From Diacronema lutheri (Eukaryota > Haptophyta > Pavlovophyceae > Pavlovales > Pavlovaceae), in the NCBI GenBank assembly GCA_019448385.1, contig JAGTXO010000046.1, positions 186,001 to 250,000 on the forward strand: a stretch of DNA of 64,000 nucleotides, written 5' to 3'. Every line of letters starts with the position of its first letter. The stretch's first letter is position 1. The translations under genes were made by a program, and so were the position numbers. The notes beneath the pieces are model-generated. The model was not told the DNA's origin. It did no database searches and saw only the letters and a program-made list of their open reading frames with translations. Below, piece after piece: positions 50,317-61,063 of the stretch.

Positions 50317-51300
50317 TAACGCAGCTTGTTACGAAGCTTCCGGCAAGGAAGGGAGTCCAAAGGCTCTGCGAGCGCCACCCCGGCCCCCCTGCCGAACCCC
50401 TCCTTCTCGTCCACTTCACCGCGAATGGCAACCGCGCTCCTGCCCTCGCGCGATGCTGACGTCTACCTCGTCCCGGTGGACAGCGCCGCCGGCGCGGCCC
50501 TCGCCCTCGTCGCCGGCTCCGCCTCGCTTTCCGCCTGCTCCCTCGACACGTGCCTCTTGCGCGTTTCTACCCTCGACCCGGGGCCTCACGCCTCGCTCCT
50601 GCACGCTCTCGGCCTCGAGCTGACGCATGACGCGCGGATGAGCGCTTCCTCGTGGCTCTGCGAGCGCTACCCCGGCCCCGCACCCGCGCTCCTCGGGGTG
50701 GCGGTCGCCGGCTTCTCGCTGGTTCGCGACACCGCGCCCTTCGCCCTCGACGCCGCTGCTGTCGCGCAGCGTGTCGTGTCCGTCAACGGCTCGCCCTTGC
50801 CGCCCGGCTTGCCGGAGGCTTTCGCCGCGCAGCTCACGGTCGGCACTCTTGCTGCCCTCGACGACCTTATCGCCGCCGTCGCCGTCCGCTCAGCTCTCTC
50901 GTCCGCTGCGACGACCGAGTGCACCGACGAGGGCGCCTTCTCTCTCTGTTGGCCCTGGCGCGACTCGGCGCCTCGTGGAGCTCAACCCGGCAATTGCGCT
51001 CGCCCGCGCCATCCAGGAGACCGGCCTGGCACTCACGCTCGGCCCCTTCTCCGCCGCCAGCGCCGCAGCTCCTTCCGGTGCGGCAGGCTCTCGGCCGCCG
51101 ACGAGCGCGGCCACTACCGCGCTCTCTCACCAGGCACCGCCCGGTGGCCGTCCGCCGCCGCCTTTCGCGCCGCCCCCCGCCGCCGGTCCGGCGGCGCGCG
51201 GCGGGCCTGTCTCGCTGCGCCCGCGCGCAAGCGGCACGGTCAGCTTCGGGCGCGCCTTGTTCGACATGGCCGGGACCCGCTCGGCGCGCAGCGCGCACCT
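50317..51300 (+). mobile_element. Truncated second DIRS-like copy (Gag-like end)
   Basis: Matches the 5' end of the element at 9.25-14.43 kb, on the opposite strand. The leader (CTTGTTACGAAGCTT, GGAAGGGAGTCCAAAGGC) and the Gag-like start are shared. By hand, 13 of about 133 residues differ over the first part, so roughly 90 percent identical. Only the Gag-like region is present; RT and recombinase are missing. A degraded fossil. Confidence 0.85.
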
Positions 51301-51488
51301 CTTCTCTCGCCTGTTCCCCTCCTGTTGCATACCGCGTGCAAACCTCCCACGCTCCTTCACACCTCGCGTGCCGTCCCTCTCTTTCATGTACCCAGGTCAG
51401 GATGCTCGCGGTCCCGACGTCTGATGCCGACACTGTGGTGCGCTGATCGACTGATGCTGGCTGACCCCCCCCCCACCCCCTTGCGCTC

Positions 51489-52691
51489 TCAGGCAGCCAG
51501 CCACCTGCCGTCGGAGGTGGCGTCGCACGAAGGCGGGCACGCGCGACGGCCGTTAGCGCGCGCGCTTCTGCTTGGTCGGGGCGTCGATGTCGACGGCGCG
51601 CTTGCGCGAGCTGGCGGCGCACAGCGTTGCTGCGGATGCCCATGCCGTGAGCGGAGCGCCGCCGCTTTGGCGCTTTGTCGCCCGCAGAGCTCCTCCAGCG
51701 CACCCAGTGGGACCATCGATTCGGCGGGCGGCCCATTGCTCGCCGCCGCGGCTTTGCCGGTGGTGCTTGCGGCGCGCAGCACCGGAGAGAGCAGGTTCGC
51801 GCAGATCTTGCTGGCATCGTCGACCCCCGCGCGAAAGATGCCCGGCAACGTCCCGGCAACGACGCGCTGGGGCGCAACGGCGAGCGCGAGAAAGCCCGCC
51901 GCCACGCAAAGGCCGCATGTGCCCGGCTTCTGCGTGTATGCAATGCGCTCAGGCTCGTGGTGGTAGCCCGCGTTGCTGAGCGCGCCGCGAGCAGCGGCGC
52001 CCGTGCCCGCCGCCGTCATGCGCTTCGAGTCGGCCAGGTAGGCGCACACGACTTCACCATCCTGCCCGCGCAGCACGAGCAGCATCGCATAGTGCCCGTG
52101 ATCGAATATCTCCGTCGCGGCCAGCCGCGTGGAACTCGTCGGCAGCTCGCCGCCCGGGTGGTAGTCGACGCCTGCGTCCGTATTCCTGGCTGCGCAGAGC
52201 GTGAATTGCAGCAAATCGATAGGCAGGCCACCGACGCTCGTGCGCGCCATCTCGCGGATGTGATCCGCCAGCGCCCCTTGGACCGTATCATCCTGCGCGG
52301 CGAAGTGCTCGGCGGCGACGCGCCGAGCAAACTGGTCGGCGCACGCCAGTGAGCCACCCGTCGCGGTTGCCGCGTCGGCGCGTGAGGTCGCACCGGCCCG
52401 CGGAGCGGCGGCCGCCGTGGCGGCAGGCGCGGCGGGCGCGTCGACCGCCGCCCCCGCGAATGGCGCAAGCGCGCCACCGCCGGTGAGCGTTCGGCGCCAC
52501 CCGCCGAAGGCGTCGTCCTTGGCCTTGGTCAGCAACTTGCGCCCGAGACGAATGTCGAGACCCTGGAGCCGCTCTTCGAGGCGGGTGAGTGCAGCGCCTC
52601 GCGCGGCGCCCGACACGCCTTCCTCATCGAGGTGCTTCTCGCCGCGCTGCCGCGCCTTGGTGAGCATAGCCTTCCGCGCGTCCGCCTGCAT
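51489..52691 (-). CDS. Possible adenain/Ulp1-like cysteine peptidase
   Basis: Start at the ATG at 52691 (MQADARKAMLTKARQRGEKH), about 400 residues, one open frame. N-terminal third is basic and helical, then an Ala/Pro linker. The C-terminal two-thirds contains, in order, DHGHYAMLLVLRGQDG (His candidate), VVCAYLADSKR (Asp candidate) and YTQKPGTCGLCVAAGFLALA (Gln and Cys candidates). His - Asp - Gln - Cys with the C-G-L start of a helix is the arrangement of C5 adenain and C48 Ulp1 peptidases, found both in host SUMO pathways and in virus-like and DNA elements. The spacing between Asp and Gln is longer than usual. It looks whole. Divergent partner starts 139 bp away. Family assignment tentative. 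Confidence 0.4.
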   Translation of the reverse strand: MQADARKAMLTKARQRGEKHLDEEGVSGAARGAALTRLEERLQGLDIRLGRKLLTKAKDDAFGGWRRTLTGGGALAPFAGAAVDAPAAPAATAAAAPRAGATSRADAATATGGSLACADQFARRVAAEHFAAQDDTVQGALADHIREMARTSVGGLPIDLLQFTLCAARNTDAGVDYHPGGELPTSSTRLAATEIFDHGHYAMLLVLRGQDGEVVCAYLADSKRMTAAGTGAAARGALSNAGYHHEPERIAYTQKPGTCGLCVAAGFLALAVAPQRVVAGTLPGIFRAGVDDASKICANLLSPVLRAASTTGKAAAASNGPPAESMVPLGALEELCGRQSAKAAALRSRHGHPQQRCAPPARASAPSTSTPRPSRSARANGRRACPPSCDATSDGRWLAA

Positions 52692-52829
52692 GCAGAAATC
52701 GGCGGGCGGCTGGCTCGTTTTGGAAGCCAATCAGTCGAATGGGGGCGAGAGAGACAGTCGAACGGGCCCGGTCCTGTTCATCAATCTCTCGGCTGGGCGC
52801 CTTTTTTTCAATTCGCGAATAATTGGGCA

Positions 52830-54260
52830 ATGGCGCAGCCGCGCCTGGCCGCGCGCGCGCAGCGCTTGGCTCATCGCGGCGTGCTCCTCGCCTTGGGCGG
52901 TCCCGGGCACGGCAAGCGTGGAGTAGGCGCCGCTTCGCGTGCTCTGCGGCGGTATGCCTCGCCCGACCGACCCGCACGTCCAGCTCGCGTGCGCGGGAGA
53001 GCATCTCGCGCCCTCCTCGTGTACACGACGGCCTGCGTTCTGTGCGGTGCGCAGTTCGACAGGGCGAGCTGCATGCGGCGGCAGGTGCGCCAGATCGCGC
53101 GCGCCGGCCCAACGATGACGGCGCACGTCGAGCCGCTGCCGCTGCCGCCGCCGCGGCCGCCGCCGCCGCCACCGAGCGCCCCGCAATCGAATGTGGTCGC
53201 GCGCACGGCGGCTGCGGCCGCAGCGTTCGAGGCGACCCCGGCGGAGGCGGGCGCGACGCTCCTGCACGTCGTCACGCGCGACCCGGCGACGGGCGAGCTC
53301 CTCGGCTGCGCCGCGCGACTCGGCTCCGGTCCGCGCGCACAGCCGCCGCCGAGTGCGGTCTTGGCGCTGCTCGGCACGACGATCCAAAGCGCCATCCTCC
53401 AGCCGAGGCGCGACGCGGCCGCGGCCGATCCGCCAGCCAACGCGGAGCAGCTGCTGACCCTCGCCGCGAATGACGACGACGCGCTGCATCAGCCACCGTA
53501 CGCGGTGCTCACCGGGCGCGCAGACGTCTCCGCCGCATCGGTCGGCTCGCCCTCGCGCGCCGACGACGCGGCGCTCGCCGCGTCACTCGTGGCGGCGCAG
53601 ACTCTCCGCTCGGCCGCGGAGCCGGCGAGTGGCACGACGCTCGGCGGTTTTCTTGCCGAGCGGGTCAACGCGCAAGGCGGGTCTAGCGCGTCGCAGCAGA
53701 TGCTCTGCCGCCTGTAGCGCGCTCACTCGCGGCTGACGTCGGGCAGGCGAACGTCCAACAACCCGCGCGACTTTGCCGACGTGACCGAGGCCTTCACCGA
53801 GGACGAAATCCTCGTGATGCTCCTGGACAACATCGGCGTTGTGCAGCGCGGCAGTCAGGTCACGTGCCGCCATTTTGTAACCGGCTTGTACCACGTGCGC
53901 GCGCGCGCGTATCGGCAGTGCCCTTTGCGCGCCCTGCCTCATCGCGTCCCTTCCGCGCGCGCGCGCCCGGTCGTGCGCGCGCCCGGTCGCGCGCAGCAAC
54001 TCACCGGGGAGGTGCAGGCGCAGATCATGGCAGCGGATCTCTCAGACGAGCGCCTCGACTTCAGGCAGGCACTCTTCCCCACTTCCCCTCCTCACTGCTC
54101 GTCGCTGCGCGGAGCGGCGAGGACGAGCCGGTGTGGGTGCGTCGGGCCCCTCCCCGGGGACGCGATCACTTTCAGCCGGGGCCGCGGACGACACGACGGT
54201 GTGCAACGATGCAGTGTGCTGTGTGCGCCGTGCACCGCAGCGCAGGGCGGGGCGGCGTGA
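52830..54260 (+). CDS. Unknown gene, several short introns
   Basis: ATG at 52830 (MAQPRLAARAQRLAHRGVLL); an alternative is MTAHVEPLPLPPPRP at 53115. First block to 53713: Pro-rich, then a well-composed domain (AGATLLHVVTRDPATGELLG; LALLGTTIQSAILQPRRDAA; TLGGFLAERVNAQGGSSASQ). A 33-bp GT-AG intron (53714-53746) restores the frame into TSNNPRDFADVTEAFTEDEI and LVMLLDNIGVVQRGSQVTCR. A further block near 53995-54055 reads QLTGEVQAQIMAADLSDERL. The 3' end is not settled; CTTTCAG at 54170-54176 is a good acceptor for a last exon. Function unknown. Introns as short as 33 bp would be unusual. Confidence 0.4.
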
Positions 54261-54324
54261 CGCTGCGCGACGCCTCGGCCGGTGGTGCCGGCGACTGCGC
54301 ACGCGCACGCGCGTGCGCGGCGGC

Positions 54325-55530
54325 TCAAGCGTCGCCGTGGCCGTCGCTTGAGCCAGGCGCGCCTGCGACGCAGCGCGCCCAGCGCCCGAGCGTGGCGTAG
54401 TGCGCGTCAATAGCCGCTTGGGCCGCGTCGCCGCTGAGCACGGCCTCGAGCGAAGCGCGCGCGTCGTCCTCGCTCGCCACATTGGCACTCGGCTCGTCGT
54501 CGGCCGCCGGCTGCGCGGCGAGCAGCGGCGCGAGGAGGTGCAGGGCGAAAACGGCAGCGCCGTTCAGCGCCCGACGGCCGATTTCGGGGGGGTTGGGCGC
54601 GCAGCGCGACTCGCCGAGCTTGAAGCTGCCGGGTGAGACGCGCGAGAGCGCTGCCACCCCGGCCCTGAGCGCGAAGAAGCCCATGCCCTTCGTATTGTGA
54701 TACCACGCGGCTCGCTTGAGCTCGGGGAGTGTGAGAGAAAGATTTGCCGCCTCGAGCTCCGCGATGGCCACGGCCGCGAGTGCATCCGACTGCTGCGGGC
54801 TGCGCTCCGAGTGCACGAGCCACGCGCTGCTGCGCGCGGCTCCCCCTGACGGGCAGAGCGCGAGGAGCGCCAGGCGCGTGCCGGACTGCAGGAGCTTGAC
54901 GCTCATCTGTGTCCGCTTCTCCGTGAGCGGGCCATCGCTCACGTACGCAACAAAGTGGCCGGCCGCGGCGCACGTCTCCAACGCGAATTTTGCGAGCGCG
55001 AGGTTCGGGGTCGCCCCGAGCAGTGCGCGCACGCCACCCGGAACTTGCCGCAGCGGCGACGACGGGAGGCCGACCGTGGCGTCGGCGAGGTGGCGGATCT
55101 TGTCGAGCTCATCGGACGAGAAGGCGCCGCCGCGCGCCGCCAGCTCGGCGAGGCTCGCCTGCCGCTTGCGGCCGGTCGCGCCTGCCGCGCCGGCGACGAA
55201 CACCACTCTGGCCTCTCGCTTGCGCGCCTCGAGGGTTACCCCTGTCGCGTCGCCGTGCGTGCGCTGAAGGTCGTCCAACCAAACTTGGCGAGCGCAGCCG
55301 AGCGCCCGGAGCCTCGCGCGTGACGACGATTGGGACAGGTCGTCAAATGTGCTCTTGAGACTGCCCTCGAGCTGCTCCAGCGCCGCGCGGCGGTTTGCAC
55401 TCTCGGGGGCGCAAACCCCAGCGAGCACTGCGTCCTTGGAGCACGCAAGTGCGAGGAACTTCTCTGCACGCCCCATCTCCACCGCCACGTTCTGGTTGCG
55501 GGCGTCATCGCTGCCGCCAGCGTTGGGCAT
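54325..55530 (-). CDS. Unknown 401-residue helical protein
   Basis: Single frame from the ATG at 55530 (MPNAGGSDDARNQNVAVEMG). Helical start (AEKFLALACSKDAVLAG; RRAALEQLEGSLKSTFDDLS), a basic stretch, then a mixed alpha/beta part: NLALAKFALETCAAAGHFVA, YVSDGPLTEKRTQMSVKLLQ, LALLALCPSGG, and TLPELKRAAWYHNTKGMGFF. The tail is acidic. No signal or membrane segment. No family recognised. It ends convergently with the plus-strand gene upstream. Confidence 0.55.
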   Translation of the reverse strand: MPNAGGSDDARNQNVAVEMGRAEKFLALACSKDAVLAGVCAPESANRRAALEQLEGSLKSTFDDLSQSSSRARLRALGCARQVWLDDLQRTHGDATGVTLEARKREARVVFVAGAAGATGRKRQASLAELAARGGAFSSDELDKIRHLADATVGLPSSPLRQVPGGVRALLGATPNLALAKFALETCAAAGHFVAYVSDGPLTEKRTQMSVKLLQSGTRLALLALCPSGGAARSSAWLVHSERSPQQSDALAAVAIAELEAANLSLTLPELKRAAWYHNTKGMGFFALRAGVAALSRVSPGSFKLGESRCAPNPPEIGRRALNGAAVFALHLLAPLLAAQPAADDEPSANVASEDDARASLEAVLSGDAAQAAIDAHYATLGRWARCVAGAPGSSDGHGDA

Positions 55531-55615
55531 CTCGGCGCCCTCTCCCGGGTGTCGGAGCGGTGGGATCCGTCCTCGAGGGGCTGATTTCCTTCCCTTGCGC
55601 CCGTATACGTTCTAG

Positions 55616-57000
55616 GTGACGATTTCGCATGATTGTGAAGAACGGCGCCAACGGCTGCTTGGCCTGGCGTCGCGCGACCGCGCGCCGCTGCACGACGTGC
55701 ATCAGCCGCGACGCGACTCCACGCGCGTTCTGCAGCGCGCCCGACGGCGCGGCGAGTGCCTGGACGCGTGCGTGCCGGATCGCACGGGCAGCCGTAGTGA
55801 CGCCCGCGCCGTCCGTTCGAACGCCAGCCGCAGCTCGACGCTTCGCACGACGAAGTGGCGCACGCGCTTCGTTCAGCCGCGTGCCAGGATTGCGCGCCTC
55901 GTTCCCCGCGTCTCGCTCGGCTTCAGCGAGACGTGCCACGTCCGCACGCGCGCCCTCTCGACGAGGGGTGCGCCGGGCCGGCTATCCGAGGTGCACCGGC
56001 ACCCCCTCGCGGGCATCGACGAGGACGTGGACATCATCCACGCGCAGCCGTCGATGCTCACGCAGGCGATGGCGCGGATGCGCTACGAGGGCGAGCGCGA
56101 CGCATTCGACGCGTGCGTCGGCGGGCGCGACGAGTGCCCGCGCGCGGTCGTCGCGAGCGTCGCGGCGTGGTCCGCGGCGACGCAGACGCCCACGTCGATC
56201 ACGTCCGAGGCCAAGGATCCCGCCATCTCGGTGATCTTCGGCGGCTCGGAGCGCCGCTGGGATCAGGTGCACGGCGTCGAGCGGAGCAGCACGCACGCCG
56301 CGCACGAGGCGGCTCGCACGCACGCGCACCGCTCTCGTAGTCTCGTTCTGCTTAACTGCTTGGCACGAAGGCGGCGAGCGCATCGTGCAGCCCGTCGCGG
56401 CCGAGCAGTTCAACGGGCGCGCGGGCAGCAACGGCAAGTCGACGATCTGGCAGCTTTTTTCCTCAGTGCTCGGCGAGCGCTTCGTGCAACCCGTCGCGGC
56501 CAAGCAGTTCACCGGGCGCGCGGGCGCGACCGCTGCGCACGCGCCATTACGACGGCGATCATGGCCAATTGTGCGATCGTCGAGGGGCCGGCCAAGGCCG
56601 ACCCGATAAGCGCGGTCGCCTGGGCGACGGGCGTGTCGGGCGTGCCGCGCGCGTGGACGCCCGCAGGCGGGCCGTTCCTCCTCGCCGGCTGCGTGTGTAC
56701 CGTGTGGGCGGCGCAGCGGCGCAAGAGGAGCGAGCGCGAGCGCGGCGGCGGTGGCGGCGGCGACGGCGGCGTGCCCGCGCCGCCGCCCGCCAGCTGCGCG
56801 CGCTCCGTTCTCGTGCGCGCGCTGCGGCTGCGCGGCGCGATCACGCATGCGCTCGTCGCGCTCGCGCGCGGCCATGACGCGCGTGCGCTCGGGCCAGAAG
56901 GTGCATCCGACGAGTCGAATGCCGCTCGGCCCGCCAACGTGCGCACGAAGGCGGAGCTGGACGCGGACGCAAAGGTTGCGCGCGGTTGACGGCAGGTGGC
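55616..57000 (+). mobile_element. Fossil of a virus-type primase-helicase (SF3)
   Basis: Two parts recall the D5-type primase-helicase of large algal dsDNA viruses and their small relatives: HRHPLAGIDEDVDIIHAQPS near 56005-56055 (the D-x-D-x-x-N/x-H-P segment) and RAGSNGKSTIWQLFSSVLGE near 56415-56475, the G-x-x-x-N-GKST Walker A box of superfamily 3 helicases. A 54-bp near-duplicate (GERIVQPVAAEQFNGRAG / GERFVQPVAAKQFTGRAG) brackets the Walker box. The coding signal is spread over more than one frame, with a few breaks or introns. I read it as an old integrated virus-like copy. No capsid gene is seen nearby. Confidence 0.4.
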
Positions 57001-57710
57001 GGGCGACCTTGCAGCGCACGCTCATACTGCCCCGCGACGGCGACACGCGCGGCGCGGCGAAGCGCTCGCGACGATCGTCAGCGCGCCCGCCGCGCGCGCC
57101 GACGTGCGCGTCCCGGCGCGCGCGCGGCTGCGCGCCGCGACGTTCGCCGTGACAGGCGCGCACGCGCTTTGGCGCACGAGCGCGCGCGCCGCGCTCGCCG
57201 CCGCCGGTCGCGCTGCGCGACGGGTGCGAGCGCGCGGCGCTCGACGCGATCGAAAGCGCCCCGAGCTCGCACCAGCGCGCGAACCGGCGGTAACGAGCTG
57301 AGGCGCGGCCTGCGTCGGGCCCAATTGGCCCGGCTGCGAGTCGAAGGGCACCCCGTCGATCTGGGCGCACGCGCGCCGCCGCTCGCCGCAGACGGCCGCC
57401 GCCCGCCGCTCAGCGGCCTGTGGCCACAGCGCGCAGGGCAGCACGCAGTCGACTTGAGCTCGCACGGTGTCTGCGCGAGCTGGAACGCCGAGCCCGTGCC
57501 GTTGAGCACGGCGACCAGATCGACGGTGAACACGCGCCGGTGCCGCAGAGCCGCGCGCCCGGCCGGCGGCACGCCGGCGAGCACGGAGCCAAAGGTTTCC
57601 ACGTCCTCGCGCCGCGCGAGCGAGCGGGGCGAGCAGGTTGAGAGCGAATTCATGGCGAAGCGTCGCGACGTGGTCGTGGGCGACGCCAGTAGCCGCCGCG
57701 AGTGGGGAGG

Positions 57711-57745
<35 letters not shown>

Positions 57746-57960
57746 CGTCGCCGTAGGCGTCTCCCCGGGAAGGCGGCGCCTACGGCGACGAGCTCGCGGC
57801 TACTGGCGACATGGTTACCAATGTGTTGGCTCATCGTCGCGACGATCTTCGCGACCCTCGTCACCGTCACGCGACGCCGCGACGGTGATGATCGTCGCGT
57901 CGCATCGTCACGCGCGGCCATCGTTGCGACGCTTCCCTGACGCCAGCGCAGCGAAGGGAG
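57001..57960. other. Stretch with weak minus-strand coding and a poly(dG) foldback
   Basis: A minus frame from 57653 (MNSLSTCSPRSLARREDVET; FTVDLVAVLNGTGSAFQLAQ; TACCPARCGH) looks partly real but ends in Arg-rich sequence. It may be a 3' part of the helicase locus. 57684-57810 is a foldback (see separate entry). Nothing else is supported. Confidence 0.3.
57684..57810. repeat. Poly(dG) run inside a foldback
   Basis: Outer arms GCCAGTAGCCGCCGCGAG (57685) and CTCGCGGCTACTGGC (57793), inner perfect 14-bp arms CGTCGCCGTAGGCG (57746) and its complement (57777). A run of 32 G (57714-57745) sits on one side of the inner stem only. Confidence 0.75.
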
Positions 57961-57975
57961 AACATACCCCCATAT

Positions 57976-58011
<36 letters not shown>
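57976..58011. repeat. Poly(dG) run, 36 nt
   Basis: Longest homopolymer in the window, followed by T and eight more G. Confidence 0.9.
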
Positions 58012-58012
<1 letters not shown>

Positions 58013-58039
58013 GGGGGGGGTATGGATTGCGTACAAAAT

Positions 58040-61000
58040 CCATGTCGATGTAACGGCCTCCCTGTCGGAGCCGCCCCGCAGCCAAAACCGCGTCTTCGTC
58101 CGGCCACGCAGCGGACCACCGCGCGTTGTGCGCGCCCGGCGCGCGAGTGGTGCGAGTGGCGGGCGAGCCGCGTCGCCCGCGGAGCCCGCCCCCGGCTCGG
58201 CGGCGCGCCGCTGCCGCTTGCTCGCCGGGCCGCGCACCGCAGTCGCCGCCGCTACGCGCTTGCCCAGCTTGCCGGCAGGCGGCGGCGACGGCGGCGGCTG
58301 CGGTTGCGGCAGCGGCACGAGCGCGACGCCGGGCAGCGGCAGCGCCGACGGCACGCGCGCGGCGGCGACCCACGCGGCGGCGGGCAGTGCGCCACCTCGA
58401 GGCCTTTGCGCGCCGGCCGCGTCGGCGCCGCCCTGCGCGCCCCGGAAGGGCACGCAGGTACGCGGGTCGGTCCGCGCGGCGCGCGGCGCTGGCCAGCACC
58501 CGCCGGCTCCGCGTCGGTCGCGAGCGGCGCGGCGGGCGTCGCGCCGGCGGAGGCGTGCCCGCCACGCCCGCAGCCGGCGGCGCGCCCGCCGCCAGCGCGC
58601 CGCCCACCGCCGGCGCCGTCCGCGCCGTCCGCACGGCGCCCGCCGCGCCCGCCGCCGCCGCAGCCTCGCCACCGCTGACCGCGCGGAGCACCTCCGTGAA
58701 GACGACGTTGCGTGTCACGAGGCCCGGGCCGAGCGCAAAGCGGATGCGCGACGCGTGCCCGACGCGCGAAGCGGCCACGTGGAGCTGGCCGTGCATGAAG
58801 CACGGCTCGGCGAGCCACACACGCCCGCGCACCCGAGCGTCTGCCCCCGCGCCTTGCTGATCGTCCTCGCAAACGCCGGCCGCACCGGGAACTGGCGGCG
58901 CATCCATGCAAACGCGAACGTGCCGTCGTCGGGCGAGTGGTGGTCGACACGCGCGATGAGCACGGTGCTGTCGCGCCCGGCGGCCGCGCCGGGGCGTGCG
59001 CACTCGAGCGGCCGGCCGCCGGCGCGCACGCCGCGCACGATCAGCCGCGTGCCGCTGCACAGCCCCTCGCCGGGCGAGAGGTTGCGCAGCAGCATCACCA
59101 CCATCCCGGGCTTCAGGTCGAGGACGCGGTGCGGCATCTGCGCGTGCTCGAGCGAGTCGAGGAATTCGACCGACGCCAGCGCAATCTGCTTGCCCGCCCC
59201 GTCGTCGCGCCAGCTCGTCCGCCGACTCGCACCTCGCCGCCGCGCCCGGGAAGCGGCCGATCACCAGCTCGTTGATCCGCGCCACGTCCGTGTGCTTGGC
59301 GCAGAGCACCGCGCGGTCGCACAGCGAGCCGTCGTCGGTCCGACACGCCGCGCCGTGGACAAAGTCGTCACGAGCTCCGTCGGGAAGGCCGAGCCCTCGC
59401 GGATGGGGACGCCGCCGACGGCCTCGGGCAGCTGCACGGCATCGAGCGGGAATGCGCCGGGCATGGCCCCGGCAGCCGGCACCGCCGCGGGAAAGGCGCC
59501 GTCGCCGGGGATGCGCAGCAGCTTCGCCCACTCGCCCGCGCCGAGCGCGTCGCCCGTGTCGCGCGCCGCGCTCGAGGCGCGAAAGTTCTCGACCAAGGCG
59601 TGCTGCCGATCGTGCTGCCACGGCGCCGAGTATTTGAGGCAGGAGCGCACGATCTGCGCGCGCGAGCCGCGCCGCACCACCGGCAAGAACTGGCGAAAGT
59701 CGCCGGCGAGCAGCAACGTCTCGCCGCCGAAGCGCTCGTCGACGCCCGTCACGTCGCGCCAACACCGATCAGGCGAGTCGAGGTGGCACCGCGTCTGCAT
59801 CGGCGCCTCGTCCCACACGACCAGCCGCCGCGGCGGCCACGGAGCGCCCGCGCTCGGAGCGCGGCACGACATAAAAGGGCTCGCCCGTCCGAGTCGGCGC
59901 CGACGGGCACCTTGAAGGTCGAGTGGAAGGTGCGGCCGTCGGGCAGCAGCGTGGCGGCGACGCCCGAGGACGCGCCCACGACGACCGCGTGCCCATCCGC
60001 GCGCACGGCGGCGATGATGGCGCGCTCGACGAACGTCTTGCCCGTGCCGCCCGGCGCGTCGCAAAGATGCAGCCGGTCGCCCACGCCGCGCAGCGCCGAT
60101 TCGACGACCGCGCCGTGGAGCGCGCGCTGCTGGCCGCCCTCGGCCATCGCCGCGCGCGCCGCCGCCGCGCTCGCAGCCCGCTCGGCGCGATCGTAGCCCT
60201 GCGCGCGCGCGAGCTCGCGCCCGCCCGGCCCGGCCGGCGCGCGCGCCGTGCGCAGACCGGCCACCGCCGCGAGCGCCGCCGCGCGCTCGCGCTCGTCGGG
60301 CACGTACAGCCCCGTGGAGTCGAACGTGTCGGCCCAGGCGGGCACGCCGTACGAGGCGAAGGCGTCCGAGCCGGGCTGCGGCCGCTGCTCGGCGCGCTTC
60401 AGGAGCATGACCCCGCACACGTTCCACTTGGTGCCAAACATCGAGCCCGTGAGCCCCGTGTAGACGCAGTCGAGCTGCGTGGCGATGGCGCAGACGTCCT
60501 CGTGCCGGATCTCGTCGACCGGTTTGCGCCGCGCGTCGACGAGCGGCACGACGCGCTCGGAGCCCGCCCACGTGAACGTGCGCGTCGACTTGTTCAGCCG
60601 CGTGTGCGCGAGCGTGCCGTCCTTGATATTTGGGCTTGACGGTGGGCGAGAGCTTGCCGCGCACCTCCTCCTTCGAGAGGCCGCGCGTGTTGAGCAGCGC
60701 CTTCTGGCGCGCGTGCACCGTCTCGACGCGCCAATCGTCGATGGCGCGCAGGGCGCCAAAGTGGGCGTCCATCTGCGCGAGCGGCGCGCCTTCAATCGGC
60801 AGCTCCTTTTCGGTCACGCCGGCCGTGTACGCCGCCTTGTCGACGTCCGTCGGCCCGTACATGGTGCCAAAGTTGCCGTCGCCCGTGAGCTTGGGCCAGT
60901 CGACGACGCAGGGCGGCGTGACGAAGGCGAGCGCGCGGCGCGACGGCCCGTAGCTCAGCTTGTCGACCGTGCGCGCCTGCTCGTTCGGCTTGACCGGCCG

Positions 61001-61063
61001 CGTGCTCACGATCTCGCAGTTGACGAGCGCCGCGTCGAAGGCGCGCAGGTCGATGGCGGCCAT
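58040..61063 (-). mobile_element. Broken Pif1-like helicase fused to virus-like domain
   Basis: Starts at 61063 in good context (ACCATGG). N-part (about 61060-60330): VNCEIVSTRPVKPNEQARTV, KLSYGPSRRALAFVTP, and later YTGLTGSMFGTKWNVCGVML. From memory this resembles a small protein family of algal dsDNA viruses (DUF5871-like). Middle: Pif1 motif I DAPGGTGKTFVERAI (about 60050), GASSGVAATLL, VVWDEAPM (motif II, about 59815) and LLLAGDFRQFLPVV (motif III). C-part (about 59300-58700): TDVARINELVIGRFPG, RVLDLKPGMVVMLLRNLSPG and RRQFPVRPAFARTISKARGQ, then MHGQLHVAASRVGH. The C-part order is that of Helitron and other Pif1-type helicases. No Rep (HUH) domain is seen, so a Helitron is not proven. The frame is interrupted in several places; treated as a fossil. 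Confidence 0.6.

Noticed and set aside
58040-61063. Complete Helitron
   Set aside because: The helicase part fits, but no HUH Rep motif, no TC/CTRR ends and no 3' hairpin could be found. The N-terminal part looks virus-like instead.
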